Notes: generated by a model not told the origin, from the sequence alone. A stretch of DNA of 34,119 bases from Verrucomicrobiota bacterium (GCA_016288465.1 JAEEZC010000232.1:1-34119); one strand, 5' to 3'; shown: positions 14,513 to 23,542, counted from the first letter of the stretch. Translations and numbers: made by a program.

Positions 14513-15601
14513 TCAGGCCCTGTAGCCGGCCTCCTTGAGCTTGTTGATGACCGAGTCGGGATCCTGCGCCTTCGTGATGAGCTCCTCGTAGGAGATGAGG
14601 CCCTTCTTGTACAGGTCGGTAAGATGGGAGTCGAGCGTCTGCATGCCGTGCTTTACGCCGGTCTGCAGATCGGACTTGATCATGTTCGTCTTGTTATCGC
14701 GGATGCGCGAGCAGATGGCGTCGGTGCGCGTCATGATCTCAAACGCTGCAACACGCCCGTCGACCTCGCCGTTCGCTCCGAGCCGCGGCAGAAGTATCTG
14801 CGAAATGACGGCCTGAAGGCCCGCGGCGAGCTGCGTGCGGATCTGCGGCTGCTGGTTCATCGGGAAGGCGTCGACGATACGGTCGATCGTCTCCGCCGAG
14901 CCGGTGGTGTGCAGCGTTCCGAAGACGAGGTGGCCGGTTTCAGCCGCCGTGATGGCCGCGGCGATGGTCTCAAGGTCGCGCATTTCGCCCACGAGAATTA
15001 CGTCGGGGTCCTGACGCAGCGCGCGGCGGATCGCCTCGGCGAAGGAAGGCACGTCCTGGCCGATTTCGCGCTGGGTCACGAGCGAATTCTTGGAAGTGTG
15101 GTAGAATTCGATAGGGTCTTCGATCGTGACGATGTGGACGTTGCGCTCCTGGTTGATGACGTCGATCATCGAAGCGAGCGTCGTCGACTTGCCCGAGCCG
15201 GTAGGCCCTGTGACGAGAATGAGGCCGCGAGGCTTGAAGAGAAGCTCCTTCACGACCGACGGCAGGCCGATCTGCTCCATGGAAAGAAGCGTGGACGGAA
15301 TCTGGCGGAGCACGGCGCCGTAGCGCCCCCTCTCCTTGAACACAGACACACGGAAGCGCGTTCCGTCAGGGTGCGCAAGGGCGAAGTCGGCGCCGCCGTT
15401 GCGAAGAACCTCGCCCATCTGCTCTTCGGAGGATATCTCCTTCACAAGCCTCAGCGTGTCCTCCTCCGTAAGCGACTCGTCTGCTATCGGCAGAAGCTCG
15501 CCATGCACGCGCAGTTTCGGCGGCATGTGCGCTCTGATGTGCAAATCCGAGGCGCCCTCGTCGATTGTCGCCTGCAGAAGCTCTTCCATTCTAACGTCCA
15601 T
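14513..15601 (-). CDS. pilT: Type IV pilus retraction ATPase PilT
   Basis: 362 residues. PilT hexamers drive pilus retraction at the inner membrane. Seen in order are an N-terminal PAS-like domain (GASDLHIRAHMPPKLRVHGE), Walker A GPTGSGKST (about 130-138), the Asp box VTIEDPIEF, Walker B DVILVGEMRD, the His box FGTLHTTGSAETIDRIVDAF, and the C-terminal PilT regions AGLQAVISQILLPR and RIRDNKTNMI with GMQTLD. The start at 15601 is fixed by a strong GGGAGGAG (15606-15613), with its GGAGG core 6 nt upstream; the longer open frame has no homology before this point. It follows pilB by 44 nt on the same strand. Confidence 0.94.
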   Translation of the reverse strand: MDVRMEELLQATIDEGASDLHIRAHMPPKLRVHGELLPIADESLTEEDTLRLVKEISSEEQMGEVLRNGGADFALAHPDGTRFRVSVFKERGRYGAVLRQIPSTLLSMEQIGLPSVVKELLFKPRGLILVTGPTGSGKSTTLASMIDVINQERNVHIVTIEDPIEFYHTSKNSLVTQREIGQDVPSFAEAIRRALRQDPDVILVGEMRDLETIAAAITAAETGHLVFGTLHTTGSAETIDRIVDAFPMNQQPQIRTQLAAGLQAVISQILLPRLGANGEVDGRVAAFEIMTRTDAICSRIRDNKTNMIKSDLQTGVKHGMQTLDSHLTDLYKKGLISYEELITKAQDPDSVINKLKEAGYRA

Positions 15602-15645
15602 TATACTCCTCCCTAGCCGGTTTTTGGTGTAGGCGGCGCCACGCG

Positions 15646-17328
15646 TCAGTCGGCGTCGCCCATGGTCACGCGCAGGACCTCCGAAAGCGAGGTCATGCCC
15701 GAGGCGACCTTCAGCATTCCGTCCTCGCGCAGCGTGCGCATGCCCATCTCGCGCGCACGCTGCCTGAGCAGCGTAGCGGGCGCGTGGTCGAAGATGAGCC
15801 TCTGGATCGTGTCGTCCACCTTGAATATCTCGAAGATGCCCTTGCGGCCCTTGTAGCCGGACTTGCCGCACTTGTCGCAGCCGACGCCATGGTACATGTG
15901 GTCGGGCACCTGCACGTTCTTCGACCCGCTCGCAAGGCCCGTCAGCATCTTCATCTCGCGGTCGGTGGGCGTGTAGGACTCCTTGCACTTCTCGCAGATC
16001 GCCCTGACGAGACGCTGGGCCATCGCGGCGCGCAGAGCCGACGCGACGAGGAACGGCTTCACGCCGATATCGAGAAGTCGCGTGACGGCGGACGGCGCGT
16101 CGTTGGTGTGAAGCGTCGAGAACACGAGGTGGCCCGTGAGAGCGGCTTCCATCGCGATGTCGGCCGTCTCGGCGTCACGAATCTCGCCGATCATCACGAT
16201 GTTCGGCGCCTGACGGAGAATCGACCTCAGCGCAGCCGAGAAGTCGAGGCCGACGTCCTTGTTCACCTGCACCTGGTTGATGCCGGACATCTGGTATTCG
16301 ACAGGGTCCTCGACCGTGATGAGCTTCTTGTCGGGCGTGTTGATCTGGCCAAGGCAGGCGTACAGGGTCGTGGTCTTGCCCGAGCCGGTAGGCCCGGTGA
16401 CGAGCACGACGCCGTCAGGCAGCTTGATCAGGCGCTCGAACGTAGTCTGGTCGTCAGACAGGAAGCCGAGCTGCGGAAGGCCGAGCGACAGGTTCGACTT
16501 GTCGAGAATTCGCATTACGATCGACTCGCCGTGGTTCGTCGGCACCGACGAGACGCGCAGGTCGAGGTCCTTCCCGCCGACGCTGATCTGGATTCGCCCG
16601 TCCTGGGGAATGCGCTTCTCGGAGATCTTCATCTTCGACATGATCTTGAAGCGGGAGAGGATGGCGCCCTGGAGCCGCTTCGGCGGCGAGTCCATCTTGC
16701 GGAGCGCGCCGTCGATGCGATAGCGCACGCGGAACTCCTTCTCCATCGGCTCGATGTGGATATCGGACGCCTTCATCTTGATCGCCGTGGTGATGATCAT
16801 GTTGGCGAGCTTGATGACCGCCGAGTCGTCGCCGGTCGCGACGTCGTCGCCGAGGCCCTCCTCGTCGCGCGTCGTGACGTCGGCCGCGCCTGAATCGGCG
16901 TAGAGCTTCGCCTGCACGGCCTTCGCCTCGGCCAGCGGACAGAGCACCGCGTCGATGTCGCGACCGTGAAGCACGTATCGCAGCGAGTCGATCGCGTCGT
17001 AGCCCATCGGGTCGATCAGCGCCACGGTTATCGAATCGTCGGTCACGATAACGGGCACTACCCCGTACCGCTTCGAGATCTCGGCAGTGACCACGGTCGT
17101 GACGTCTTCTTTGATCGCGTCCGCGTCAATGTGGCAGTATTTGAGGCCGAACTGGTCGGCGATAGTGCCGAGAACCGTATCCTCGTCAAGTGCCCCTCCG
17201 GCTACGAGGACGTCAAGCGTCGTCTCGTTGTCGGCCTTCATGGAGGTCGCTGCCGCCTCGACCTGCTCGGCAGTGAGATAGCCGCGCTCGGTCAGCAGCT
17301 GGACCACATATTCGTCGTTGCTCGTCAT
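15646..17328 (-). CDS. pilB: Type IV pilus/type II secretion assembly ATPase PilB (GspE family)
   Basis: 560 residues. The enzyme powers pilin or pseudopilin polymerisation at the inner membrane. The N-terminus (about 1-150) is a MshEN domain (LLTERGYLTAEQVEAA, then FGLKYCHID and ISKRYGVVPV). The ATPase core has ASDIHIEPMEKEFRVRYRID, Walker A GPTGSGKTTT (about 310-320), VEDPVEYQM, Walker B NIVMIGEIRD and HTNDAPSAVTRL. A tetracysteine zinc site (CEKC then CDKCG) precedes GYKGRKGIFEIF. It is followed by pilT and an SDR. No pilins, PilC or secretin are in the window, so pilus versus type II secretion cannot be settled, though the PilT neighbour favours a retractile pilus. Confidence 0.93.
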   Translation of the reverse strand: MTSNDEYVVQLLTERGYLTAEQVEAAATSMKADNETTLDVLVAGGALDEDTVLGTIADQFGLKYCHIDADAIKEDVTTVVTAEISKRYGVVPVIVTDDSITVALIDPMGYDAIDSLRYVLHGRDIDAVLCPLAEAKAVQAKLYADSGAADVTTRDEEGLGDDVATGDDSAVIKLANMIITTAIKMKASDIHIEPMEKEFRVRYRIDGALRKMDSPPKRLQGAILSRFKIMSKMKISEKRIPQDGRIQISVGGKDLDLRVSSVPTNHGESIVMRILDKSNLSLGLPQLGFLSDDQTTFERLIKLPDGVVLVTGPTGSGKTTTLYACLGQINTPDKKLITVEDPVEYQMSGINQVQVNKDVGLDFSAALRSILRQAPNIVMIGEIRDAETADIAMEAALTGHLVFSTLHTNDAPSAVTRLLDIGVKPFLVASALRAAMAQRLVRAICEKCKESYTPTDREMKMLTGLASGSKNVQVPDHMYHGVGCDKCGKSGYKGRKGIFEIFKVDDTIQRLIFDHAPATLLRQRAREMGMRTLREDGMLKVASGMTSLSEVLRVTMGDAD

Positions 17329-17339
17329 GTGTACCTGCT

Positions 17340-17368
17340 ATTATACCCCAAATAGCCGAATCAGGCAA
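17340..17368 (-). promoter_or_regulatory. Promoter of the pilB-pilT-SDR operon
   Basis: On the minus strand TTGCCT (17368-17363) and TATAAT (17345-17340) are 17 bp apart. The -35 box is embedded in the last codons and stop of the upstream ATPase gene. ATG 17328 follows the -10 by 11 nt, leaving a leader of about 4-5 nt and no Shine-Dalgarno sequence. Confidence 0.6.
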
Positions 17369-18176
17369 GGGGCTTGCCTATCGCCGGCGCCGCCTCGAGC
17401 AGCGCCTTTGTGTACTCCTCCCTAGGGCTGCAGAGAACCTCCTCGCAGCTCCCGCTCTCCACAATCCGCCCCTTGTTCATCACCACCACGCTCTCCGCAA
17501 CGCGCCTCGCCGCGCCTATGTCATGCGTGATGAAAAGCACGGCAAGGCCCCTTCTCTCCCTCAGAGACGCAATAAGGTCGAGGGTCTGCGCGCGCACCGA
17601 GAGATCAAGCGACGAAACCGCCTCGTCGCACACCAGAAGGTCAGGTTCCAGCGCCATGGCCCTCGCGATGCATATGCGCTGGCGCTGCCCGCCGGAGAAC
17701 TCGTGCGGATACCTTTCGAGCGCGTCGCCGGAAATTCCGACGTCGCCCAGCAGCTCCGCCGCCCTGTCCCTCGCGTCCGACGCGGTGCAGAGCCCGTGGT
17801 ACAGCATCCCCTCCGTCAGTATCTCGAAAACCGTGTGCCGAGGGTTCAGGGACGCCAGCGGGTCCTGGAAGACGGCCTGAACCCTTCTGGCCCGCTCCTT
17901 CGCCCTGAGCCTCGGCGCCGGCCCCGCGACACGCCCGCCGCCGACGAGAATCTCCCCTTCCCGCGCCGCGACAAGACCTAGTATCGCCCTCGCCGTCGTC
18001 GACTTGCCGCAGCCCGACTCGCCCAGAAGCCCGAGCGCGCCGCCTCGCCTGAGCGAGAACGACACTCCGTCCACGGCCTTCACGTACCCTCGCGCCAGCC
18101 CCAGAACGCCGCGCCTGACGGGGAACCAGACCTTCAGCCCCCTGACTTCGAGTATGTTGCCGCGCTCCTCGCCCAT
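17361..18176 (-). CDS. Peptide-type ABC transporter ATP-binding protein (OppF/DppF family)
   Basis: 271 residues forming one nucleotide-binding domain: Walker A GESGCGKST (52-60), Q-loop FQDPLASLNPRHTV (about 103-116), signature SGGQRQR (161-167), Walker B LLVCDEAVSSLD with E185, and the switch FITHD. LEVRGLKVWFPVRRG and VKAVDGVSFSLRRG at the front, and SPREEYTKALLEA at the end, are typical of the OppF/DppF half of di/oligopeptide importers. It starts 3 nt after the nadB stop, so it belongs to the operon that begins with the GH28-like gene. The partner ATPase, permeases and binding protein are absent from the window, so it may serve a transporter encoded elsewhere. Some members of this family import oligosaccharides. 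Confidence 0.88.
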   Translation of the reverse strand: MGEERGNILEVRGLKVWFPVRRGVLGLARGYVKAVDGVSFSLRRGGALGLLGESGCGKSTTARAILGLVAAREGEILVGGGRVAGPAPRLRAKERARRVQAVFQDPLASLNPRHTVFEILTEGMLYHGLCTASDARDRAAELLGDVGISGDALERYPHEFSGGQRQRICIARAMALEPDLLVCDEAVSSLDLSVRAQTLDLIASLRERRGLAVLFITHDIGAARRVAESVVVMNKGRIVESGSCEEVLCSPREEYTKALLEAAPAIGKPLA

Positions 18177-18179
18177 GCC

Positions 18180-19769
18180 TCAGCCCTTGAAGCCGTCAAG
18201 AACGGTCTGCCGCGTGCGCTTCGACTGCCGCGGATAGTCCAGCGTGTAGTGGAGCCCGCGGCTCTCGTGACGCTTCTGCGCCGACCTGACGATCAGCTCC
18301 GCGCACACCGCAAGGTTGCGCAGCTCCAGCGTGTCCGGTGTCACGAGATAGCGGAAGTAGTAGTCGCGTATCTCGCGTCTGAGCGTGCGGATCCTGTGCG
18401 CGGCGCGCGCCAGGCGCTTGTTCGTGCGGACGATGCCCACGTAGTCCCACATCAGCCTGCGAATCTCGTCCCACATGTGCGACACGAGCACCGCCTCGTC
18501 CGGCGGCACGGCGTTGCCGATCTTCCAGTCCGGTATCCTGGGCGGCCGCGCGCCGAAGCTCTCCGGATGCGGACCAAGCCTCGCCGCCGTCATCCTGGCG
18601 CAGACGAGCGCCTCCATGAGCGAGTTCGACGCCAGCCGGTTCGCTCCGTGCAGCCCCGTGCACGCGCACTCGCCGACGGCGGAAAGTCCCTTTATCGAAG
18701 TGCGCCCGTCCGTCGCCGCCTGGATGCCGCCGCACATGTAGTGCGCCGCCGGCACGATCGGTATCAGGTCGGAGGCCATGTCTATGCCGAACTCCATGCA
18801 CTTCTGGTAGATGTTGGGGAAGCGCGTCATGAGGTACTTGCGCCCCTTGCTGCGGATGTCCAGGAACATGCAGTCGTCGCCGGTGCGCTTCATCTCGCTG
18901 TCGATCGACCTGGCCACGATGTCGCGCGGCGCAAGCGAGCCGCGCGGATCGTACTTCTTCATGAACTCCCTGCCATGCTTGTTCACAAGGACCGCACCTT
19001 CGCCGCGCACCGCCTCGCTGATGAGGAAGCGCTTCGCCTGCGGATGGTAGAGGCAGGTGGGATGGAACTGCACGAACTCCATGTTCTCTATCTTCGCGCC
19101 GGCGCGCCACGCGATCGCAATGCCGTCGCCGGTCGCGGTGTCGGGGTTGCACGTGTACAGATAGACCTTGCCGCAGCCGCCTGTCGCAAGTATCGTGTTC
19201 GGCGTGCGCACCGCGTATATCTCGCCAGTCTCCTTGTCGAGCACGTACGCGCCTACGCACCTGTTCTCGCCCTTGAGCCCTATGCGGCGCGTCATCACGA
19301 GATCGATGACTATCGCCTTCTCGCGGACGTCGACACCCGACCGCCTGATCTTCCTGATCATCGCCGCTTCGCACTTCTCGCCCGTGATGTCGCCCGCGTG
19401 CAGTATGCGCCGCGCGCTGTGCCCGCCCTCCCTGGTGAGGTCGAGTTCTCCGTCGGGCCGCCGCGAAAACCTCACGCCGCAGTCGATGAGGTCGCGTATC
19501 CCCTCGGGCGCATGCTCGCATATCTCGTGGACCACCTCGCTCTTGCCGAGCCAGGCCCCCGCTATCATCGTGTCGCGCTCGTGGTTGCCGAACGTGTCCG
19601 CCTTGTCCATGACGCAGCAGATGCCGCCCTGCGCGAAGTTCGTGTTGCAGTCCTGCAGCCTCCCCTTTGTCGCAAGCACGACCTTGCCGTACGACGCGAG
19701 GTGCAGCGCGCTCATGAGCCCGGCCATGCCGGACCCGACGACGAAATAGTCGCAGTCTATCGTTCTCAT
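18180..19769 (-). CDS. nadB: L-aspartate oxidase
   Basis: 529 residues. The FAD enzyme oxidises aspartate to iminoaspartate, the first step of NAD synthesis with NadA. The dinucleotide-binding site VVGSGMAGLMSAL is at residues 10-22. TNFAQGGICCVM, HSARRILHAGDITG, FVQFHPTCLY, LISEAVRGEGAVLVN, GSLAPRDIVARSID and the NadB signature GLHGANRLASNSLMEALV follow. The C-terminal helical domain ends RGLHYTLDYPRQ. Fumarate reductase or succinate dehydrogenase flavoproteins are close relatives, but HGANRLASNSL favours NadB. Its ATG overlaps the TGA of the GH31 gene (ATGA), so it is translationally coupled to a glycosidase, an unusual setting for nadB. No nadA or nadC is in the window. Confidence 0.92.
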   Translation of the reverse strand: MRTIDCDYFVVGSGMAGLMSALHLASYGKVVLATKGRLQDCNTNFAQGGICCVMDKADTFGNHERDTMIAGAWLGKSEVVHEICEHAPEGIRDLIDCGVRFSRRPDGELDLTREGGHSARRILHAGDITGEKCEAAMIRKIRRSGVDVREKAIVIDLVMTRRIGLKGENRCVGAYVLDKETGEIYAVRTPNTILATGGCGKVYLYTCNPDTATGDGIAIAWRAGAKIENMEFVQFHPTCLYHPQAKRFLISEAVRGEGAVLVNKHGREFMKKYDPRGSLAPRDIVARSIDSEMKRTGDDCMFLDIRSKGRKYLMTRFPNIYQKCMEFGIDMASDLIPIVPAAHYMCGGIQAATDGRTSIKGLSAVGECACTGLHGANRLASNSLMEALVCARMTAARLGPHPESFGARPPRIPDWKIGNAVPPDEAVLVSHMWDEIRRLMWDYVGIVRTNKRLARAAHRIRTLRREIRDYYFRYLVTPDTLELRNLAVCAELIVRSAQKRHESRGLHYTLDYPRQSKRTRQTVLDGFKG

Positions 19770-21394
19770 GGGATGCGCTCGTAGCGCGGCAGGCGCGCAA
19801 GTGGTACGTTCTCAAGGCGCAGCGTCTTCGGCCCTTCGTGAGTCTCGCCGAGGTCGTCGCGCCACTTTCCGGCCGGCAGCTCCACGGTCTTCGCGTCGTC
19901 GGGCGTCACGACCGGCGCGACGAGCCAGCGGCTGCCGAGCATGAACTGCTGCATCGGACGGTTGAAGCCCTGGTGAGGGAACTCGTACTCCATCGCCCTG
20001 ACGATGGGCTCGCCCGTGACGGACGCGTGCCGCGCTGTCTCGAGGATGTACGGCGCGAAGTCCACGTGCAGCTGCGCGAACGCGCGGCAGAGCTCCACGC
20101 CGGACTTCGAAAGGTGCCGCCAGGGCGCCGGCGAGAACTGCATCATCGGCATGAGCGCCTGCATCGCCGCCGAGCGCACGAACAACTTCTCGTCTATCCT
20201 GCCTCCGACGAAGGAGAGCTCAAGGCCCCCGCCCACCATGTCCGCCACAAGATACGGGCAGCCGAGAAGGCCCGCCGCGACGACCTGTGGTATCACTGTG
20301 TCCTGCGCCCTGCTGCCTGTCCACGCATGCGCGCGGTCGTTGAGGCGCGTCACGAGCGGAAGGCCTCCGCACTTCCAGCTCACGCGTATCTCGTGGTACG
20401 GAAACTCCCTCGCCGCAAGCTCCGCGTAGAGGCGCGTGTAGTCGACGGGGTCCGCCTTCTCGTCGTGGAAACGGCAGTCCTCGATGAACATGGCGGGGTC
20501 TCCCGCGTCGAACTTGAAGCCCGTTATGCCGTACTCCGCCGCGAAGTCGCGCAGGGTCTTCGCGTAGAACTCGGCCGCTTCCGGCTTGGTGAGGTCGTAG
20601 ACCGCGCTGATGCCGCTCCACCAGCGCACCACCGCCGCGTCGTGCGAGCCGGGCTTTCTGCGGTAGGCGAGGTAGTCGAGCCCGTTGAGCTTCGGGTGGT
20701 AGCGCAGCCTCTTGTACTCGCGGCTGTCCGGAGTCACGAAGTGCGCCGTCCAGATGAGAGACTTCCAGCCATGCGCGTTGATGCGGCCGAACATCCCCCT
20801 GGGATCGGGAAAGTCCTTCGCGTAGAACTCGTACGAGCCCTGGTGCGAAAGCCACCCGCCGTCCATCATGTACACGCCGCACTGGAACCCGCTCTTCGCA
20901 AGCTCCTCCGTGAACGCGTCCACGGACTTCTGGTTCGTTCCGTTGAGGAATATCTCGATCCAGTTGTTCCACTGCGGCAGCGAGAAGAAGATGTCGGGCG
21001 GCGTCCTGCCCTCGAAGCGCATGTGCGCCTTCGCCGCCGCGAGATAGGCGTCCTTCAGGGTCTTTCCGGCGACGACCGGCTCGACCCTCTCCACGTCGGA
21101 GTCGAGAACGAGCCTGCCCGCCCTGAACTCGTAGCCGAACGGCTTCTCACTCCACACGTAGCGCCCGCACGACGACACCAGAAGAGGCGAGGACGTGTTG
21201 CCGTGGCCGCGCAGGTCTATCCGCCTGCTGTCCGCGATGCCGTACGGCTGGCTCTGGCCGTCCGCGCCGCCGCCGCCCCACCACCGCTCGCCCTCCAAAA
21301 GCGGTATCTCGGTGACGACCGGCACGGCGGCCAGCCGCATCGCGACGAGCGCCGCCACGGAGACGGACAGCGCAAGGCCAGGAGATGACTTCAT
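19766..21394 (-). CDS. Exported GH31-family glycoside hydrolase
   Basis: 542 residues from ATG 21394, which opens a signal peptide (MKSSPGLALSVSVAALVAMRLAAVPV) and has AAGGAAC upstream; the longer open frame upstream is antisense-like and overlaps the GH28 gene. GH31 enzymes are retaining alpha-glycosidases (glucosidase, xylosidase, galactosidase or sulfoquinovosidase activities). The barrel shows SLPQWNNWIEIFLNGTNQ, CGVYMMDGGW, HGWKSLIWTAHFVTPDS and the nucleophile strand GITGFKFDAGD near residue 295. The C-terminal sheet has FMLGSRWLVAPVVTPDDAKTVELPAGKW. At 542 residues it is shorter than many GH31 proteins, with a reduced N-terminal domain. ATGA overlaps join it to the GH28-like gene upstream and nadB downstream. 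Linkage specificity cannot be read from the sequence. Confidence 0.85.
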   Translation of the reverse strand: MKSSPGLALSVSVAALVAMRLAAVPVVTEIPLLEGERWWGGGGADGQSQPYGIADSRRIDLRGHGNTSSPLLVSSCGRYVWSEKPFGYEFRAGRLVLDSDVERVEPVVAGKTLKDAYLAAAKAHMRFEGRTPPDIFFSLPQWNNWIEIFLNGTNQKSVDAFTEELAKSGFQCGVYMMDGGWLSHQGSYEFYAKDFPDPRGMFGRINAHGWKSLIWTAHFVTPDSREYKRLRYHPKLNGLDYLAYRRKPGSHDAAVVRWWSGISAVYDLTKPEAAEFYAKTLRDFAAEYGITGFKFDAGDPAMFIEDCRFHDEKADPVDYTRLYAELAAREFPYHEIRVSWKCGGLPLVTRLNDRAHAWTGSRAQDTVIPQVVAAGLLGCPYLVADMVGGGLELSFVGGRIDEKLFVRSAAMQALMPMMQFSPAPWRHLSKSGVELCRAFAQLHVDFAPYILETARHASVTGEPIVRAMEYEFPHQGFNRPMQQFMLGSRWLVAPVVTPDDAKTVELPAGKWRDDLGETHEGPKTLRLENVPLARLPRYERIP

Positions 21395-23487
21395 TTGACT
21401 GTTGTTCCTTTCATGCCTTCTTTCACAAGCGACAGCTCCTTGAAGCATATCTCGTCGGCAGGCGCCGACGACTTTATCGACATTGCCACAAGCTCGGTCA
21501 CCCCAAGGTCGAAGTCGAGGTCGAGCGAGGCCTCCATCCCGTGCCACGCTCCGTCGGCCGGGCAGACGAACTCGGCCCTCTCGGTCTTCTCGTTCGAGAA
21601 GACCGCCGCCTTCAGCTTCACCGGCTCGGCGTTCCCGGCCTTCGCCTGGAAGGAAAGCCTGTATCTTCCGTTGCCGTGGCGAAGGAACGCGTCCGTGAAT
21701 ATGTTGACGATGCCGGCGTTCCGCTCGCACTGCTTGAGGCGGTAGACTCTCTTTCCGTCCTCCATGCCGACGGCGTCGAACTTGACGAGCCACGACGGAC
21801 TCCTCTGCCACGCGCTCCGCGTCGCCGGCCTGTCGGCAAGCAGGTTCTCCCCGTCGTCCGGCTGCTCCTCGCGCAGCTCGCCCTTCCGGCGGTCAACCTT
21901 GCGGCAGTCGCGCTGGAGCGACGCTCCGATGTAGCGCTTGTAGGGGCATGTCCAGCCGACTTCGTGCCTGTCGGGAACGGCCGGTATTGCGCTCTTCGCA
22001 AGGACGTTCGTGACCGAAAGCCGCATCCGCTCGGGATTCACGACGCACTGCCCGGGTATCGCGTCAAGCCTCTCGCCCCCTACCCAGAGGTTCGTTATGG
22101 CAATCGTGTAGTTGTCGGTGTCGAGCAGCTTCGCGGAGTCGTGGCGGACCACCACCGCCGCTCCGCCGCGCTGCCCTATCGTGCGCCAGTCGTCCTTTCC
22201 TGTCGCATGAGGCACCGCGACGTTCTCGAAGCCGAAGACCTTCGGCAGCGTGCCCATGTTGCCGCCGACGAAGAATCGCGCGTAAAGCACGCAGTCCACA
22301 GCCGACAGGTTCTTTATGTGGAACTGCTGCCTTTGGTGCCTGAGGTCCTGAGGCCCGGGCTCCTTCTTCGCCTCGCCAGTCCCGGTCTCGCTCCACTTCG
22401 TGTTCCGCCGCAGCACTCCGTTGTAGATGTTCTCGATTGTCCCTTCGTCGGCCCTGAACACGTCGACGTTCTCCATCTCCACGCCGTAGTTGCTGCCCTG
22501 CGGGAATATCGCCTTGCACGACGTCCCGATCGCGACGTTGCGGAAGAGGGCCCCGCCGCCGATGCCGCTCACGACGAGCGCGTTGTCGCCCACGTAGAGC
22601 CACGCGCCGTCCACCGTCAGCCCCCGCCCGCCGCACGTTATCCCGTCCGAGCACATCATCGACGCAAGCGCGCGGACGTTCCTGAGCGTCACGCCGTTCG
22701 CGAACGTGCAGTAGTTGAACGTGCGGGCGTCGACGAGCTTCACGTCCTCAACCGTCACGCCGGGCGCCGATATCCTCATGAACCCGCGCGACTGGTTCTT
22801 CACCTGCTCGAAGCGGAACACGTCCGAGAACGGATCCAGCATCATGCCGCGCCCGTGGACGTAGGCGCCCGGACTCCTCACGACGAGACGGGAGTTTAGC
22901 ACTGCGCCGGGCGCAATGTAGACCTCCTTCACGGGCGGCTCGACCACCGTCACGCCGTCCTCTCCCGGCGGATCTGTCCACTTGTCGATGTAAAGGACGC
23001 CAGGCGCCCCTTTCGCCGGCACCTTCGACGGATCCTCCGGCGCGTCTGCGAAGACGGAAAGTATCGTCTTGTCGTAGTCGTTGAGCCTTATGCCGAAGGA
23101 CGCAGGCTTTTCCAGCGTCACGGATATCACGCCGTTCGAGAACGAGCTCCTGAGCCCGAGCCGGGACGGAAAGACCGCGTAGCTCTGCACATCCTCCGCA
23201 ACCACTATGTCGACGCGCACCGGGCCGCCGGAAAACGCGAACTCGCAGAACCTGCGGTTGACGTCCCCTCCGCGCGTCCGCGTGCTCAGCGGGGACTTCT
23301 CGCAGTGGTTGTAGACGGTGACCATCTTCTTGGCGTCGCCCTGCACAACCCGCACGGCGTACGCGTAGTCCCGCTCTATCTCACGAGGATATTCAGGATA
23401 GACGACTATCTCCGCCGCCGCGGACGTCGCGAACGCCGCCGCCATCAGACCGATCGTCCACTGAACCCTGCGCATTTTCCCGAGCAT
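21391..23487 (-). CDS. Exported right-handed beta-helix protein, GH28/GH49-like
   Basis: 698 residues. ATG 23487 is preferred because AAAGGA (23494-23499) is 6 nt upstream; ATG 23493 would abut it. A signal peptide (MRRVQWTIGLMAAAFATSAAA) is followed by a beta-sandwich domain (NHCEKSPLSTRTRGGDVNRR, RLNDYDKTILSVFADAP). The helix, from about residue 170, holds the GH28-like segments GAVLNSRLVVRSPGAYVHGRG, MMCSDGI (near 280) and YVGDNALVVSG (near 300). In polygalacturonases the last would read GDD, so one catalytic Asp is Asn here. A jelly-roll-like C-terminal domain (SFQAKAGNAEPVKLKAAVFSN) may bind carbohydrate. It is the first gene of the GH28-GH31-nadB-ABC operon. It could be a polygalacturonase-like or dextranase-like enzyme, or an inactive binder. 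Confidence 0.75.
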   Translation of the reverse strand: MLGKMRRVQWTIGLMAAAFATSAAAEIVVYPEYPREIERDYAYAVRVVQGDAKKMVTVYNHCEKSPLSTRTRGGDVNRRFCEFAFSGGPVRVDIVVAEDVQSYAVFPSRLGLRSSFSNGVISVTLEKPASFGIRLNDYDKTILSVFADAPEDPSKVPAKGAPGVLYIDKWTDPPGEDGVTVVEPPVKEVYIAPGAVLNSRLVVRSPGAYVHGRGMMLDPFSDVFRFEQVKNQSRGFMRISAPGVTVEDVKLVDARTFNYCTFANGVTLRNVRALASMMCSDGITCGGRGLTVDGAWLYVGDNALVVSGIGGGALFRNVAIGTSCKAIFPQGSNYGVEMENVDVFRADEGTIENIYNGVLRRNTKWSETGTGEAKKEPGPQDLRHQRQQFHIKNLSAVDCVLYARFFVGGNMGTLPKVFGFENVAVPHATGKDDWRTIGQRGGAAVVVRHDSAKLLDTDNYTIAITNLWVGGERLDAIPGQCVVNPERMRLSVTNVLAKSAIPAVPDRHEVGWTCPYKRYIGASLQRDCRKVDRRKGELREEQPDDGENLLADRPATRSAWQRSPSWLVKFDAVGMEDGKRVYRLKQCERNAGIVNIFTDAFLRHGNGRYRLSFQAKAGNAEPVKLKAAVFSNEKTERAEFVCPADGAWHGMEASLDLDFDLGVTELVAMSIKSSAPADEICFKELSLVKEGMKGTTVK

Positions 23488-23542
23488 CCACATTCCTTTG
23501 TTTAGTTGTCCGACCCTTTCCTAAGACGGACTTGAGTCTGGT

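Noticed and set aside
21395-21811. N-terminal extension of the GH31 frame
   Set aside because: The extension is Arg-rich, overlaps the GH28 coding region on the same strand and precedes a clear signal peptide and ribosome site at 21394.
18249-22899. Long plus-strand open frames antisense to nadB, GH31 and GH28
   Set aside because: They are low-complexity, lack motifs and lie opposite well-supported genes; no promoter or ribosome site serves them.
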